Both the position numbers and the translations under genes were made by a program. 64,000 nucleotides of DNA from Boesenbergia rotunda (Eukaryota > Streptophyta > Magnoliopsida > Zingiberales > Zingiberaceae): NCBI GenBank assembly GCA_024364735.1, contig JAGFNQ010002298.1:337082-401081 (forward strand). Reading direction: 5' to 3'. Shown here piece by piece: positions 1 to 10,897 of the stretch. Within the stretch, counting starts at the first letter, position 1, and every line of letters starts with the position of its first letter. The notes below the pieces were generated by a model. That model saw only the letters and a program-made list of their open reading frames with translations, searched no databases and had not been told where the DNA came from.

Positions 1-1362
1 CTCCAACATGTCCCGAGGGCGCGTCACGTATAGGGGCCTTGCCCTTCCGGAGATCTCTTTCTAAGGAGGGAGATCTGCGGGGTGCAAGCCCCGACTCCTT
101 CCTCGCGATCGTGATCGGGACCGATGTCGGGTCTCGTTTTCCCCGACCTGCTGCTGGCGGGGAGAAAGGCTTCGCCGTGGAGATCTTCGGCGATACCTCG
201 CCTTATTCCACTTCCTCCAAGATTTGGTGTCTGCTTGCTCACTTAATTTCTTCTTCAAGGCATGACACTCCTCGGTGGAGTATGTTGTACTGCCATGGAA
301 ACCGTAGTACTTCATCAATGGCTCCGGCTGCTCGTCCACCGTCTCGACCAGCCTTCGCCTGCCACCCCACTGGTCCTTCCCGAGGTGAAGGTCTTTTCCT
401 CGGGCTGGAGCTGGGGGCTCCCTCCTTTCAGATCGGGGAACAACTTGAAGGAGGACTCCGGTTGGTTCCTTGAGACAGGCGTATTGCACCTCCTCCAAGT
501 TGACGTGCTTGACAGAATGCCCCAGCAGATCATCGAAGTTGATGGGTGGCTTCTTCACCAAGGATCGAAAAAAATCCCCTTCCGCGAGCCCTTGTGTACA
601 GGCACTAACGAGGATTTCCGACGTCACACTGGGCACGTCTTGTGCCACCCTGTTGGACCGCTGGATGTACTCCTTGAGCGGCTCTTTCGGCTTCTGCTTG
701 AGGGCGAATAGATTGAGTGTCGTCTTCTAATAGCGACGGCTACTGGCGAAGTGGTGGAGGAAGGCGGTTCTAAACACCGTGAAGGAGTTGAAAAAACCTG
801 GTGGCAGCCTCTGGAACCATCGTTGGGCAGCTCCGGACAGGGTGTTCAAAAACACTCGACACTTTACACCGTCAGTATACTGGTACAGGAGCGCCGCGTT
901 TTCAAACTTACAGACATGATCCTCCGGATCTGTCTTCCTATCATAATCAGCAATTATAGGCCCACGAAACTGCTTCGGTATGGGGTCTTCCACATTCTTA
1001 GACGAGAAAGGTGTAGAGGGAACCTTATGGGAGACCTTAGGTTCCTCCCTTTTCCTTTGTCCCTTGTCCCTCTTCGTGCCTCTGCGCGCTGGAGGCTACC
1101 GAGTTGGCCTTCTCAATGTCTCCGAGAGAGTCTCGTCCGGGGCTACTTCGGCGCGTCGCCCCGGAGGTGTGATAGATCTTCGCAGTTGGAGGTGTGAGAG
1201 GGAGACCGGAGGGGTTTTCTGATCTAATCTCCAGGGCGTGTTTACTACCCGGGGGGCAGAGGATCCTCTTCCCGAGAGTGTCCCAGGAGCTCTGAAAGAG
1301 GAGTCACTCAGACTCACCACATTTTGCCATCCAGTTTCTTCAGCCCACGTATCCGTCACGGG
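1..1362 (-). pseudogene. Ty3/Gypsy gag, decayed and cut by the window edge
   Basis: Gag is the capsid/nucleocapsid precursor of LTR retrotransposons. The best-preserved part (993 to 727, minus strand) reads as a Gypsy capsid core: 'YDRKTDPEDHV' near its N-terminus, then 'CRVFLNTLSGAAQRWFQRLP' and 'SFTVFRTAFLHHFASSRRY'. After a stop it continues in a neighbouring frame (648 to 61) with 'GLAEGDFFRSLVKKPP', a His/Cys box of the 'FHGSTTYSTEECHALKK' kind in which an expected Cys reads Tyr, and an Arg/Ser-rich tail. This matches gag of the Tat/Ogre group as I know it. Protease and RT would lie beyond position 1. The 1,362-1,000 part is a weak leader/N-terminal extension. It lies downstream of the large Gypsy element in that element's orientation, so it belongs to another copy. 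Confidence 0.8.
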
Positions 1363-2581
1363 CTATTTAACCCTATCATAGAATAATGATTGGAACAATC
1401 CAATATAATTTAGAAAAAATACAAAGAAATAAATGAACAAACAATTAGAATGCACAACTAGAAAAATCTGACCAGCCCGGATGTTGAGATAAAATACGTT
1501 AAAGACCTAACTAGCTGATTCAGTGGGTTGATTGGTTTAAATAAGTCGAAGAATCTAATTAAATAAGGGTTGCATGGCTTGAGTAATTTAGACAACTTTT
1601 CTTATTCAACATAGTAAAATAAATTTTTTTTTTGCATTTCTGTACCTTGAATATATAAAATTATTTTCTAGTAGTTTTAGTATTACGTTCAGCTAATATA
1701 TAACTTATTCTAATTAGATATTTTTAAAATAAATGATTTTATAGCATATAAACAGAGTCTAAATGTTGGTTATCATTCTGGAAATGTTGACATGGCTCTT
1801 AAAATTAATTTAACTTTGTTCGATAAAAACACGAAGAACATCGAATGTAAAGACAATGAAGCAGAAAAAGGCACCGACAAATTCCTTTTTGTCCCTTCAA
1901 ATGGAGAGATTTTTCCATATTAATAATCATCTCTATGCCAAACAAGAAACGAACATAGAAATTTACCAATTTGCAGTTTCATTGCGACGAGGGAGAGAGG
2001 GTGCCAAGGGAAACCATAATGGCGTCTTGGTGAGTAGAGGGCGGCTCAAGGGAGGAAGAGGGTAGAACGATTAGGGAGTTTAACACTTAAAACTCTAGCT
2101 TCGTCGCAAAGAGATTTGGGGGAGGGGAAATCCTAGTTTGGCGCTGCGAGGGTTGACGTTGGGGGGCTTGGTTGCAGGAAGACTCCGTGCACAACAAGCT
2201 AGGACCGAAATGATCTTGTAGGGAGGGACAAGGGAAAACCGCTACGAAACTGAGGGGGAGGGGTTGACGAGGGATTCACGGCAAGGAAAGGTGCCTCTTT
2301 TGCCGAAAGAGGAGGCAGGCGGACCTGCTTCGGCAAGGGAGGGAGTTAGGGCGTCAGTAAGGAGGAAGAGAAGAGAAGAGAAGAGGAATGGTCGTGAAAG
2401 TAAAAAAATAAAGAGTAGGAATTTAACTTTGACGCGGCTTAATTTTTTAAGCAAAAATGTGATTACGGGGACTTGCCATGAGGGCAGGTCCGTACGATCG
2501 CGCAAATGTAGTCCGCAGGTGAGCGCTATTGTATATATCAAATCTGGCAAAAGTTAATGCACATATCAAATATATATTATT
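1363..2581. other. unassigned stretch, AT-rich then GC/purine-rich
   Basis: No coding similarity is recognised. About 1,380-1,900 is AT-rich. From about 1,985 to 2,470 the composition shifts to G-rich on the plus strand, with a purine-rich run near 2,360-2,410. An ATGGCGTCTTG followed by GTGAGT near 2,020-2,040 looks like a short first exon and splice donor, but nothing downstream supports a gene. Open frames here are short and unconserved. Confidence 0.4.
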
Positions 2582-2744
2582 CCGGAAGGAGTCGACGTCG
2601 ACAGCCAATCACCAGGGATCAACCCACGAAGATGTTGACGTTAGGGGAGAAACTCCGCACCCTACGAGATCAACATGAGCGTTAGGGGAACACGCCGAAG
2701 CTTGTCCAGGGAGCCCACTCCGACGCTCAAGTCAGCGCCTCGAT
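2582..2744 (-). repeat. remnant of the 3' LTR of the Gypsy/Tat element (R/U5 side)
   Basis: This segment matches 32,159-32,320 in the same orientation (for example 'accagggatcaacccacga' and 'gagcccactccgacgctcaa' in both). The low-coordinate end corresponds to the LTR 3' end on the minus strand, with the terminal TG of the plus-strand reading mutated. Similarity stops near 2,744, where the other LTR continues into its TATA/U3 part, so U3 of this copy is missing. No target-site duplication could be matched. Confidence 0.65.
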
Positions 2745-2755
2745 AGTCCTATCCA

Positions 2756-4629
2756 TTGGATAGAAAGCCTGCCGCCTATCCTAGACCTTGGCGACTTCCA
2801 GCAGAATGCAGGATATCATGTACTAGGGGTATCTTGGCAGGGATGGAGTTCCACGACCTCCAACTGGTGCAATGCGAGAAGCTCCTTTATCGGGTCGAGC
2901 TTAGTTCGAAAGTCATAAGCCTTAGCTCTAGTCTTCGTAAGTTACCTTTTATCTTGCAAGTTTCCTTGTTAATGCTAACTGATACCCTTTTGTCTCTATT
3001 TTGTAGACGATGTTATGTTTTCCTGAGCTATGAACCGGATCCTGAAGTGGGACCAGGCCAACGAACAAGCGTTGGTTCCCGATTCAGCTTCTTCCACCCC
3101 TGTGGGCACTTCTGTTGAGGGATGCGAGGAAGTGGCTGAGCCCTCAGGGGGTCAGGAAACCCGAGATGCTTCCCAGGATCTTGGAGCATCAGAACTGTCG
3201 ATGGGCCTTAAAGGGGGTTCGACTGCCTCTCCCACCAAGGCATCAGAGGGAGAAGTTGCACCCCCTCTCCCTATCGCACCCTCAGAGACCCACACTACCG
3301 AGATCACCCCTTGAAGAGGTTGAAGAAGGGTCTATCCTCAGAGTTTCTATGCTCTATCACTGACGAGGATGCGGCTCCCCGGTCCCCGAGGGTTCGGGAA
3401 CCTTCTTCTCCTGCCGCGACAGCCACCGCTCCCCTCGCCCATGACTTGGTCCCCCCGACCGACCTTCCTGCTACTCCACGCGGTAAGGAGGTGTCAAAGG
3501 ACGTTCCCAGCTCCCACCAGAAGGTCCCTGTGGTGAAGAAGACGGCGACAAATGGCTCCCAATCCATTCGGATGAAGGGGGTCCCCTCAGATGGTCTGCA
3601 GCTGGCTTCTAGTTTGGAGGAGGACATCCCTAGCCAGTCAGGGCCTCCTGCTGAGGAAATTCTTTCTCCTCCCGTTTAGCTGGGGCGGTTAGCTGAATCA
3701 GCTCAATATCTAGGCATGCTACATTAGTCTCTACTGACGGTTATAATACTTGAGTTCTTCCTCTCTACTTTGTTGCCTTGCCTTGACTATCTTTCTTCCG
3801 CACCGTAGGTTGCCTTTAATTGTGCGGCTACGAGCCGCTTGTTGTGCTCCTAGGGAGTCACCGAAGACCTTCTCCAGCGAGTGGCGGCAGTAGAGGCAGA
3901 GGCTAGCCGGGCCCGCGAGGCCGACCTTCTGCAGTTGGAGGTCAGTTGAGCGCTCCGGGTGAAGATCGAGCATTATCTCAGTACCTTGTTGGCTTTTGAG
4001 GATACTCTACATGGTTACAGACTCCGAGAACGCTCGGGTCCGAGAAGAACCAAGCCCTTACTGAGGACTTGCAGAAACTATCCCAGGAGCAGGAGCAGCT
4101 CCAGACTCAGATGAGGGAGCTGTCTGATCAGATCAAATCCTGGAATCTTCAATGAAAACCCTAGAGGATCGGAATGAGGAACGTGAGCGCCTACTACTCC
4201 AAAAGAATACGACTTAGAGCTATCAACCTCTTATGCTGCCGACCTCTAGGAGAATGTTACTCAGGCCCAGGCCTAAGCTTCCGCGCTACCCAGAAACTCC
4301 AAGAAATGTTGGGGGCTCAGGATTGTCTGCTCCGGGAGGTGGCGATGCTGAAGACCGCCAAGGAGAAGGTTGAGGCCAAGCTACAGCAGCAGAAGACTGA
4401 TCATGTCGCCCAACTGTCCAAGGCCGAGGCGGAGTTCAAGGCTAAGTTCCTACAGTCGAAGGAGTACGCCGAGATTTTAGCCGGGCAAGATTGAAGTGCC
4501 TCAAACAGGGCTTCTATGGTGCTATTAGCCAGTTGGAGAAGGATCAACTACTGAAACCAGGCTCAGACTTGAGCGCTATAACTGTCAGGCGGGTCTGGAA
4601 TGAGCTTACTCCTGAAGAGCAGGAACTAT
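2756..4629 (+). pseudogene. antisense ORF of the Tat element ('putative gypsy-type transposon' family), decayed
   Basis: This plus-strand coding remnant lies opposite to pol, between integrase and the 3' LTR, where Grande-type elements carry a reverse-oriented gene. A GT-AG intron is likely at about 2,937-3,005 ('gtaagttacc' to 'tattttgtag'), leading into a Met at 3,030. Pro/Ser/Thr/Glu-rich low-complexity sequence follows in two frames (3,030-3,314; 3,311-3,679). Further fragments read as coiled coil ('RVAAVEAEASRAREADLLQL' near 3,880; 'QEQEQLQTQMRELSDQI' near 4,090; 'KAKEKVEAKLQQQ'-like heptads near 4,360), ending '...VWNELTPEEQEL' and a stop at about 4,629. The N-terminal domain of the family is missing, consistent with the LTR/ORF junction at 2,744 being a deletion. 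Several frameshifts make it non-functional. Confidence 0.6.
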
Positions 4630-4986
4630 AGAATCCTCCCTGACCTGGGCCCGGGCTCCCTAGCCGCTCCTCGCCTGCTACACTTTCTTCTATTTTTTTC
4701 TCAGTTTTCTCTAGTAAGCTACGTGTGTAATCATTTCAGCCCTGAATGTAAGTCTCCCTGGACTTCTTATGTTTTGATTAATTTCTTGCCCCCTTTCAAA
4801 ATGTTTTGTCTCAGTGCAAACATCAAAGTGAGAATCGAGGTTCCCCCCTGCCCTAAGTGGCTAGGGGGCAAACAACCACGTCTGAAGAAGCAATTATTCC
4901 TGTTTTGACCACGGGGACAAGATGACTGATCAATATTTCAAGGACCCGACCTACTCATTGTAAAGGTAGCAAGGTTTTTCCACTTG
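4630..4986. other. spacer between antisense ORF and minisatellite
   Basis: T-rich 3'-UTR-like sequence of the antisense ORF (poly-T tracts near 4,690-4,710). An open frame runs through it but is compositionally non-coding. Confidence 0.4.
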
Positions 4987-6600
4987 CGGCCGGGCATGTG
5001 TATCTCCGAGGCCAAACCTATTCGCCGAGAGGCAGTAGGATTTTACAGATCTTGGCCGGACATGTACAGCACCGAAGCCAAGCCCCCTCACCGCGGAGGT
5101 TGTAGGGTTTTACAGCTCTTAGTCGGGCATGTGCAGCACCGAGGCCAAGCCTACTCACCGCGGAGGTAGTAAGGTTTTACAGCTCTTGGCAGGGCATATG
5201 CAACACCGAGGTCAAGGCTACTCACCGCGGAGGTAGTAGGGTTTTGCAGCTCTTGGCCAGACATGTGCAGCACCGAGGCCAAGCCTACTCACCGCAGAGG
5301 TAGTAGGGTTTTACAACTCTTAGCCAGGCATGTGTAGCACCGAGGCCAAGCCTACTCACCGCGGAAGTAGTAGGGTTTTGCAGCTCTTGTCGGCCATGTG
5401 CAGCACCGAGGCCAAGCATACTCACCGCGGAGGTAGTAGGGTTTTGCAGCTCTTGGCTGGGCATGTGCAGCACCGAGACCAAGCCTACTCACCGTGGAGG
5501 TAGTGGGATTTTGCAGCTCTTGACCCGGCATGTGCAGCACCAAGGCCAAGCCTACTCAGCGCGGAGGTAGTAGGGTTTTACAGCTCTTGACCGGGCATGT
5601 GCAGCACCGAGGCCAAACCTACTCACCGCGGAGGTAGTAGGGTTTTGTAGCTCTTGGCCGGGCATGTACAGCATCGAGGCCAAGCTTACTCACCGTGGAG
5701 GTAGTAGGGTTTTGCTGCTCTTGGTCGGGCATGTGCAGCACCACCGTGGAGGTTATAGGGTTTTGCAGCTCTTGGTCAGGCATGTGCAGCACCACCATGG
5801 AGGTTGTAGGTTTTGCAGCTCTTGGCGGGGCATGTGCAGCACCGAGGCCAAGCCTACTCACCGTGGAGGTAGTAGGGTTTTGCAACTCTTGGCAGGGCAT
5901 GTGCAACACCGAGGCCAAGACTACTAACCGCGGACGTAGTAGTGTTTTGCAGCTCTTGGCCAGGCATGTGCACCACCACCGCAAAGGTCGTAAGGTTTTG
6001 CAGCTCTTGGCGGGGCATTTGCAGCACCGAGGCCAAGCCTACTCACCGCGGAGGTAGTAGGGTTTTGCAGCTCTTGGCCGGGCATGTGCAGCACCGAGGT
6101 CAAGCCTACTCACCGCGGGGTAGTAGGGTTTTGCAGCTCTTGGCCGGGCATGTGCAGCACGAGGGCAAGCTACTCATGTGGAGGTAGTAGGGTTTTGCAG
6201 CTCTTGGTCGGCATATGCAGCACCGAGGACAAGCCTACTCACGCGGTGGTAGTAGGGTTTTGCAGCTTTGGCCGGCATGTGCAGCACCGAGGCAAGCCTA
6301 CTCACCGCGGAGGTAGTAGGGTTTTGCAGCTCTTGGCCGAGCATGTGCTGCACCGAGGCCAAGCCTACTCACGCGGAGGTAGTAGGATTTTACAGCTCTT
6401 GGCCGGGCATGTGCAGCACCGAGGCCAAGCCTACTTACCGCGGAGGTAGTAGGGTTTTGCAGCTCTTGGCCGGGCATGTGTGCAGCACCGAGGCCAAGCA
6501 TACTCACAGCGGAGGTAGTAGGATTTTGCATCTCTTGGCCTGACATATGCAGCACCGAGGCCAAGTCTACTCACCGCAGAGGTAGTATGGTTTTACATCC
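4987..6600. repeat. 67-bp minisatellite in the Tat element 3' UTR, about 24-25 units
   Basis: The unit can be followed by its landmarks 'gttttgcagctcttgg', 'ggcatgtgcagcaccgagg' and 'cctactcaccgcggaggtag'. Spacing is mostly 67 bp, with shortened units of roughly 48-52 bp near 5,740-5,820 and 5,960-6,000 that lack the 'gaggccaagcctactca' part. Divergence between units is low to moderate, suggesting fairly recent amplification. All reading frames through the array are by-products of the repeat. Position and type match the tandem repeats known in Ogre/Tat 3' UTRs, which can seed satellite DNA. Confidence 0.95.
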
Positions 6601-6776
6601 AGATAAGGACTCAGTGCTTTCTGCGTAATATTCCATTTACTCTTTTTATTTATTGAACTACAAGGCAGTGGAAATAAAGAATACAGCAAGCAAGCAAACA
6701 ACTCAATACCTCACCTAGTACGATAGGGGCGGAGATGATTGGCATGCACGGCCTTTCCAGCCCCTTGCCTTTATTG
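6601..6776 (-). pseudogene. C-terminal end of Gypsy pol, stop at 6,711
   Basis: Reading minus-strand, the frame broken at 12,118 resumes here. The tail reads '...HANHLRPYRTR' then TGA at 6,713-6,711, like the usual '..WNAEHLKRYY' end of Tat integrase. A 1-bp frameshift lies between 'GLERP' and 'HANHL'. Below the stop, 6,710-6,601 is 3' UTR leading into the minisatellite. The Copia element E separates this tail from the integrase body. Confidence 0.7.
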
Positions 6777-6781
6777 TCTTC
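6777..6781. repeat. TSD of element E, left copy (TCTTC)
   Basis: TCTTC is repeated at 12,113-12,117, immediately outside the two LTRs. It is a 5-bp duplication typical of integrase insertion. Confidence 0.9.
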
Positions 6782-8087
6782 TATTGGTGCAGGCAACACC
6801 TAAGTCAAACCTGTGTTTTGATAATGGCAAAGGGTTCAGAAGTTAAGGTGTTATTGTGATCTAACATACTTACTGAGTGTGCAGGAAAAGTCCTAGGTAC
6901 ACTAGGCAAGAAGTCCTGGCAAAGGGCTGGGCAAAGAAGTCCTGGTCGAGGACTGGGCAAGAAGACCTGACCGGAAGTTGGGCAAAGAAGTCCTGGTCGA
7001 GGACTGGGCAAGAAGTCCTGGCAATGGGCTGGGCACCGAAGACCTGACTGGAAGTTGGGCACGAACACCTGACTGGAAGTTGGGCACAAAGACCTGGTCA
7101 GGTGGATTGGGCAAAAGTCCAACCGGAGGAGTCGGTTGGCAAAAGGTAAACTCTCCTGAGAGGAGTAGGTGAAGACGTGTTCCCCGTCGAGCGAACAGTA
7201 GGCGTCGGTTCGACCTAGGGTTCCATTTGGGAGACCCGAAGTAAGAACCAAGACAGCTTAGGCTGTAAATAAAGGCTAATATGTTTTGCTTCTTTGTTTG
7301 TGGAACTAACCTTGGATGCAGGAATCGAAGGACTGGTTTTCTGCAGCTAGGCGCCTCAATTGAGTGAGGCACCTTACTGGGGTTAGGCGCCCGGATGCAT
7401 ACGGGCGCCCAGATGGATACAGGCGCCAGGATGGATACGGGCGCCCAAGTGCAAAGGAAAAACAGAAGCAAGCGAAGCAAACAGCCACGAAGCCTCTGGA
7501 TTGAGTCAGCTCAGGCGCCCGTGAGGTCACGGGCACCCCCATCAGCTCAGGCGCCCAAGTGGAGATGGATAAGCGCTGACCAAGCCTGCGGATAAAAGAT
7601 CGCGCAGGGAAGGCTACGTGTTAGGCGCCCCCATCGACACAGGCGCCCGTATGGGTGCTATAAAAGGGGGTTCACCCCCAAGGCTTCAACATCCATTGCT
7701 CTCAACGCTCCAGACACTTTCGCTCAAGCGCTGCGCTCCGACAACGTTCAACTTCTAGATTCCAGCGCCGACGACGACCCTCTGCTCCGAAATTCGATCC
7801 ACCTCGGGCGTCGGTAAAACTTTAAATTACGAAAGTGTTATTAATTTAATTTTCAATTCTATATCTGTACTATCAATCTGTAAAAGTTTTCCCGAATATA
7901 GAATTGCCCAAAGTAAACGGTCAAGGACTGTGGGTCTTGGAGTAGGAACCGACCGCGACTCCGAACCAAGTAAAACCGACTTGTGTTCGTGTGTGTTCTG
8001 TTATGTTCCGCTGCGTATCTTCTCTAATATTCCGAAAATTTTATAACGATATTCACCCCCCCCTCTATCGTTTTCTCCGATCCAACA
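6782..8087 (+). repeat. 5' LTR of element E
   Basis: 1,306 bp, ending CA. The first two bases read TA, where the 3' LTR has TG. The U3 part has degenerate repeats of 'aagtcctgg...ggctgggca' (6,905-7,110) and many GGCGCC-centred motifs (7,340-7,655). A TATA box TATAAAA is at 7,659-7,665, followed by 'ggggttcacccccaaggc'. U5 ends 'cgttttctccgatccaaca'. Minus-strand ORFs across it (6,805-7,542) arise from the repeats and are not genes. Confidence 0.92.
7659..7665 (+). promoter_or_regulatory. TATA box of the element E 5' LTR
   Basis: TATAAAA sits directly downstream of the GGCGCC-rich block, at the expected U3/R position. The same context is found near 11,689 in LTR2 and near 29,954 in the solo LTR. 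Confidence 0.75.
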
Positions 8088-8089
8088 AG

Positions 8090-8101
8090 TGGTATCAGAG
8101 C
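8090..8101 (+). other. primer binding site (initiator tRNA-Met) of element E
   Basis: TGGTATCAGAGC, 2 bp after the LTR end, is the standard plant Copia PBS complementary to initiator tRNA-Met. Confidence 0.93.
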
Positions 8102-8323
8102 GGGTGACTCAAATTTGGTGCAACCACCAATTTGAGATTTTTTTTTGGATTTTACGAAATTATTTTAATTTTTCTTTTCTTTTCTTCGAATTTTTCTCAT
8201 TAATCGAGGTTGGTGCAACACCACTCGATCGTTTTCATTTCTATTAATTTTCTTCTGCACTACTAATCCAAGACCAAGTCTTGGAACAAGTTTTCCTTAT
8301 CTTTCTTTTTTTCAAAAAATATT

Positions 8324-9467
8324 ATGGTCATGCAAGAGGGTTTCAGCATAGCCAGACCACCGCTTTTTAGTGGGGAAGACTTCTTCAACTGGAAAAGCAG
8401 GATGGAAGTCCACCTGAAAACTCAGGTGGATATGTGGATAATTATCCAATCTGGTCTCGAAATCCCCAAGAATGCAGAAGGAGTGGCACAGCACTACTCT
8501 GAATGGGACGCCTCGCTGAAGAAGAAGATCAAGGCTGATGCAAAGGTAACCCAGACTTTGCAGTGTGGATTGACCAAGGAAGAGCCGAACCGGGTGCGTC
8601 CCTTCAACAGCGCCAAAGAACTTTGGAGCAAGCTGATTGAGCTGCACGAAGGTACTCCGACACCAGAATCAGCCAAAGGGATCTGTTGCTGAACAGACTC
8701 TACACAATAAAAATGAACGAAGGCAAATCAGCAGCACAGCTCCACGCCAGAATCCAGGAGCTGATGAACGGACTGCACACAATAGGTCATAAGGTAGAGA
8801 ACCGTGACCTAATCAGGTATACCTTAAACACATTCCCAAGGAATACTCTATGGGCATCGATGGTAGATGCTTACAAGGTTTCCAGGGACCTTTCAAAAAT
8901 TAAATTAGATGAATTTTTTTCAGAATTAGAATTACATGAACAGACTAATTGCACTATGGTCGAGAAAAGTATTGCTTTTCTTGCAGGTAAACCCCAAGGA
9001 AAGGTCGCCAAGAAGAAGCCTCAACCTGCACCCGAGTCTGACTCGGAAACAGACTCAGAAGATAGTGAAGGGATCGACCCAAGCTGGTGCGGCTAGCTCG
9101 GGACTACTACAAGGAGCTGAAGCATCAAACCAACAGAAAAAAAGCGAGCCGACGAAAGGAAGATCCAGCTGAACCTTCAACTTCAAAAGGCAAAACAAAT
9201 GTCACCTGCTACGAATGCAACAAGAAGGGACACTACAAATCAGAATGCCCCAATCTGAAGGAAGCCAAGAAGACTCGAAGGAAGAAGGCGCTCCAAGCCA
9301 CTTGGGACGAATCTTCCTCCGAAGAAGAAGAAGAGGCCCATCACGTTGAGCACATGGACACCCTCCGAGTCGATCGAGAGACAAACGAGGCAAGATACAA
9401 TGAAATGATGTCCTTGTTTCGATCCTGGCAGCCTGGCCCATACGACCCCCCGGGCCCTTCTTCATAG
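8324..9467 (+). pseudogene. gag of element E (UBN2-type, one zinc knuckle), two frameshifts
   Basis: A Copia gag for capsid assembly and RNA binding. The first frame (8,324-8,692) has 'FSGEDFFNWKSRMEVHLK' and 'SAKELWSKLIELHEGT'. The next (8,686-9,096) has 'LYTIKMNEGKSAAQLHARIQ' and 'LDEFFSELELHEQ', then an acidic Ser/Asp/Glu region. The third (9,087-9,467) has an intact CCHC knuckle 'CYECNKKGHYKSEC' and a Lys-rich then Glu-rich tail ending at 9,467. Frame changes near 8,690 and 9,090 break it. Upstream, 8,102-8,323 is the leader. No pol follows. Confidence 0.88.
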
Positions 9468-10897
9468 ATCTGAGTGACTTTTTTAGCTATCTTATTCTAC
9501 TGTTGACTGTTTGACTATCCCTACTGAGTAGGGTTGACTTGTGCTTGACTATGGTTTTACTGGTCCTACTGTTGATCAGATGACTCTTATGCATTTATCA
9601 GATTTACTTGTTGATTACTTGTCTGATAAGTTATTAGTATTATGTTATTTCAATTAATATTCTAAGTCAGATACTTCATGATTATAGGGTTATGCTTAGT
9701 AGAATAGGACTGCTCTACATGTGTTTTTTTAAAAAAAATTATTTTATTTCTTAACTGTTATTTAATATGTTTGAAAAATCAATTTTGGTCTTGAAATTTA
9801 AAATAATTTTCCGACTTAGTTTTTTTCAAAAACTTACCCCCTTCAAAACTAGGGCATTTTTCGCAAATGGACTTAGCTTAGGCCCTAACCCTAGAACTGC
9901 ATGCACCTATAGATCTAGAAGCTAGCATCTCACAGGCACCTTAGGGTACTTTTAATTGACAACCTAGATTGGGTTGAGATACTTAGGTCTATGCCTTGAT
10001 TCAAGATGTTTTAAGTCAGTGCATCTGCAGTAATTGGGGCAATAAATACCAATTGAACAGTAATCAGTTAAAGTGTCAAGCTTAGAAAATCAAACTTGAT
10101 CAGATCACTTAACTTGACTAACCCTAGCGAAAGCTACTGTTTATGACAGTTAGAAAGTAGCTAACTGGGTTAGACAGGATCCGAAAGAGAAGATTTAAAT
10201 TGGTTTGGTTCAGCTTATGCGTAAAATTTTTAGAATTGGTTCAATACAGAACGTTACTTTCTTTACTTTAATTTTTTTGCTATAATAATTTTTTTTGATA
10301 TATGGCAAAGGGGGAGAGAAAGGAAAGGAGAGAAAAGTTTTTTTTTCAAATTTTAATTTTTTTTCAAAACTTTTATCTCATTTCTCAAAAAGTAAAGTAA
10401 TGAAAATACTTACACATATTTGTTTTCAAATCTAAAACATTTCAAAAAGGAAAATTTTCTAAGTGTTTAAACATAAAAATTATTTTGGAAAATTTTTTAA
10501 GTGTTTAAACTTGAAAATCCTTTGGAAAATTTTCTAAGTGTTTAAACTTAAAAATTATTTTGAAAAATTTTCTAAGTGTTTAAACTTGAAATTTCTTTGG
10601 AAAATTTTCTAAGTGTTTAAACTTAAAAATTTTTTGGAAAATTTTCTAAGTGTTTAAACTTGAAAATCTTTTGAAAAATTTTCTAAGTATCTAACTTGAA
10701 AAATCTTTTGGAAAACATTTTTTTAATTCTCTAAGAATAGTCAAGGACATAGAAGTGTTTTCAAAAACCCCCACTTATTTTTGAAAAACTCAGGGGGAGA
10801 ATTTTTCAGGGGGAGGGAAACTAAATATCTTTTACATTGTTTGTTTCCTTAACTTAACTTTTTAAACCGTGTTGTCATAAATCAAAAAGGCAGAGAT
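9468..10897 (+). other. non-coding interior of element E with a polypurine tract
   Basis: AT-rich sequence lacking any pol motif, with purine/T-rich runs (10,295-10,400). The purine tract 'aaaaaggcagaga' at 10,884-10,896 immediately precedes LTR2 and is the likely plus-strand primer. This is where pol would lie in an autonomous Copia element. Confidence 0.8.
10452..10735 (+). repeat. 36-38-bp tandem repeat, about 7 units
   Basis: 'ttctaagtgtttaaac' recurs at roughly 36-38-bp steps (about 10,457, 10,495, 10,531, 10,569, 10,605, 10,643), alternating with 'aaaattttttgg/gaaaatctttgg' linkers and a decayed last unit. It lies just before the 3' LTR of element E. Confidence 0.85.

Noticed and set aside
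4984..6564. Series of overlapping ORFs on both strands with repeated Cys/His or Gly/Leu motifs
   Set aside because: They are translations of the 67-bp minisatellite; frames change with unit length and no start or stop is conserved.
4987..6600. CRISPR-like array of direct repeats
   Set aside because: Whole 67-bp units are repeated with no unique spacers, and the DNA is eukaryotic.
6805..7542. Minus-strand ORFs of up to 192 codons, Pro/Ser-rich
   Set aside because: They lie wholly inside the element E LTR and follow its short repeats; the equivalent LTR at 10,898 does not keep them open.
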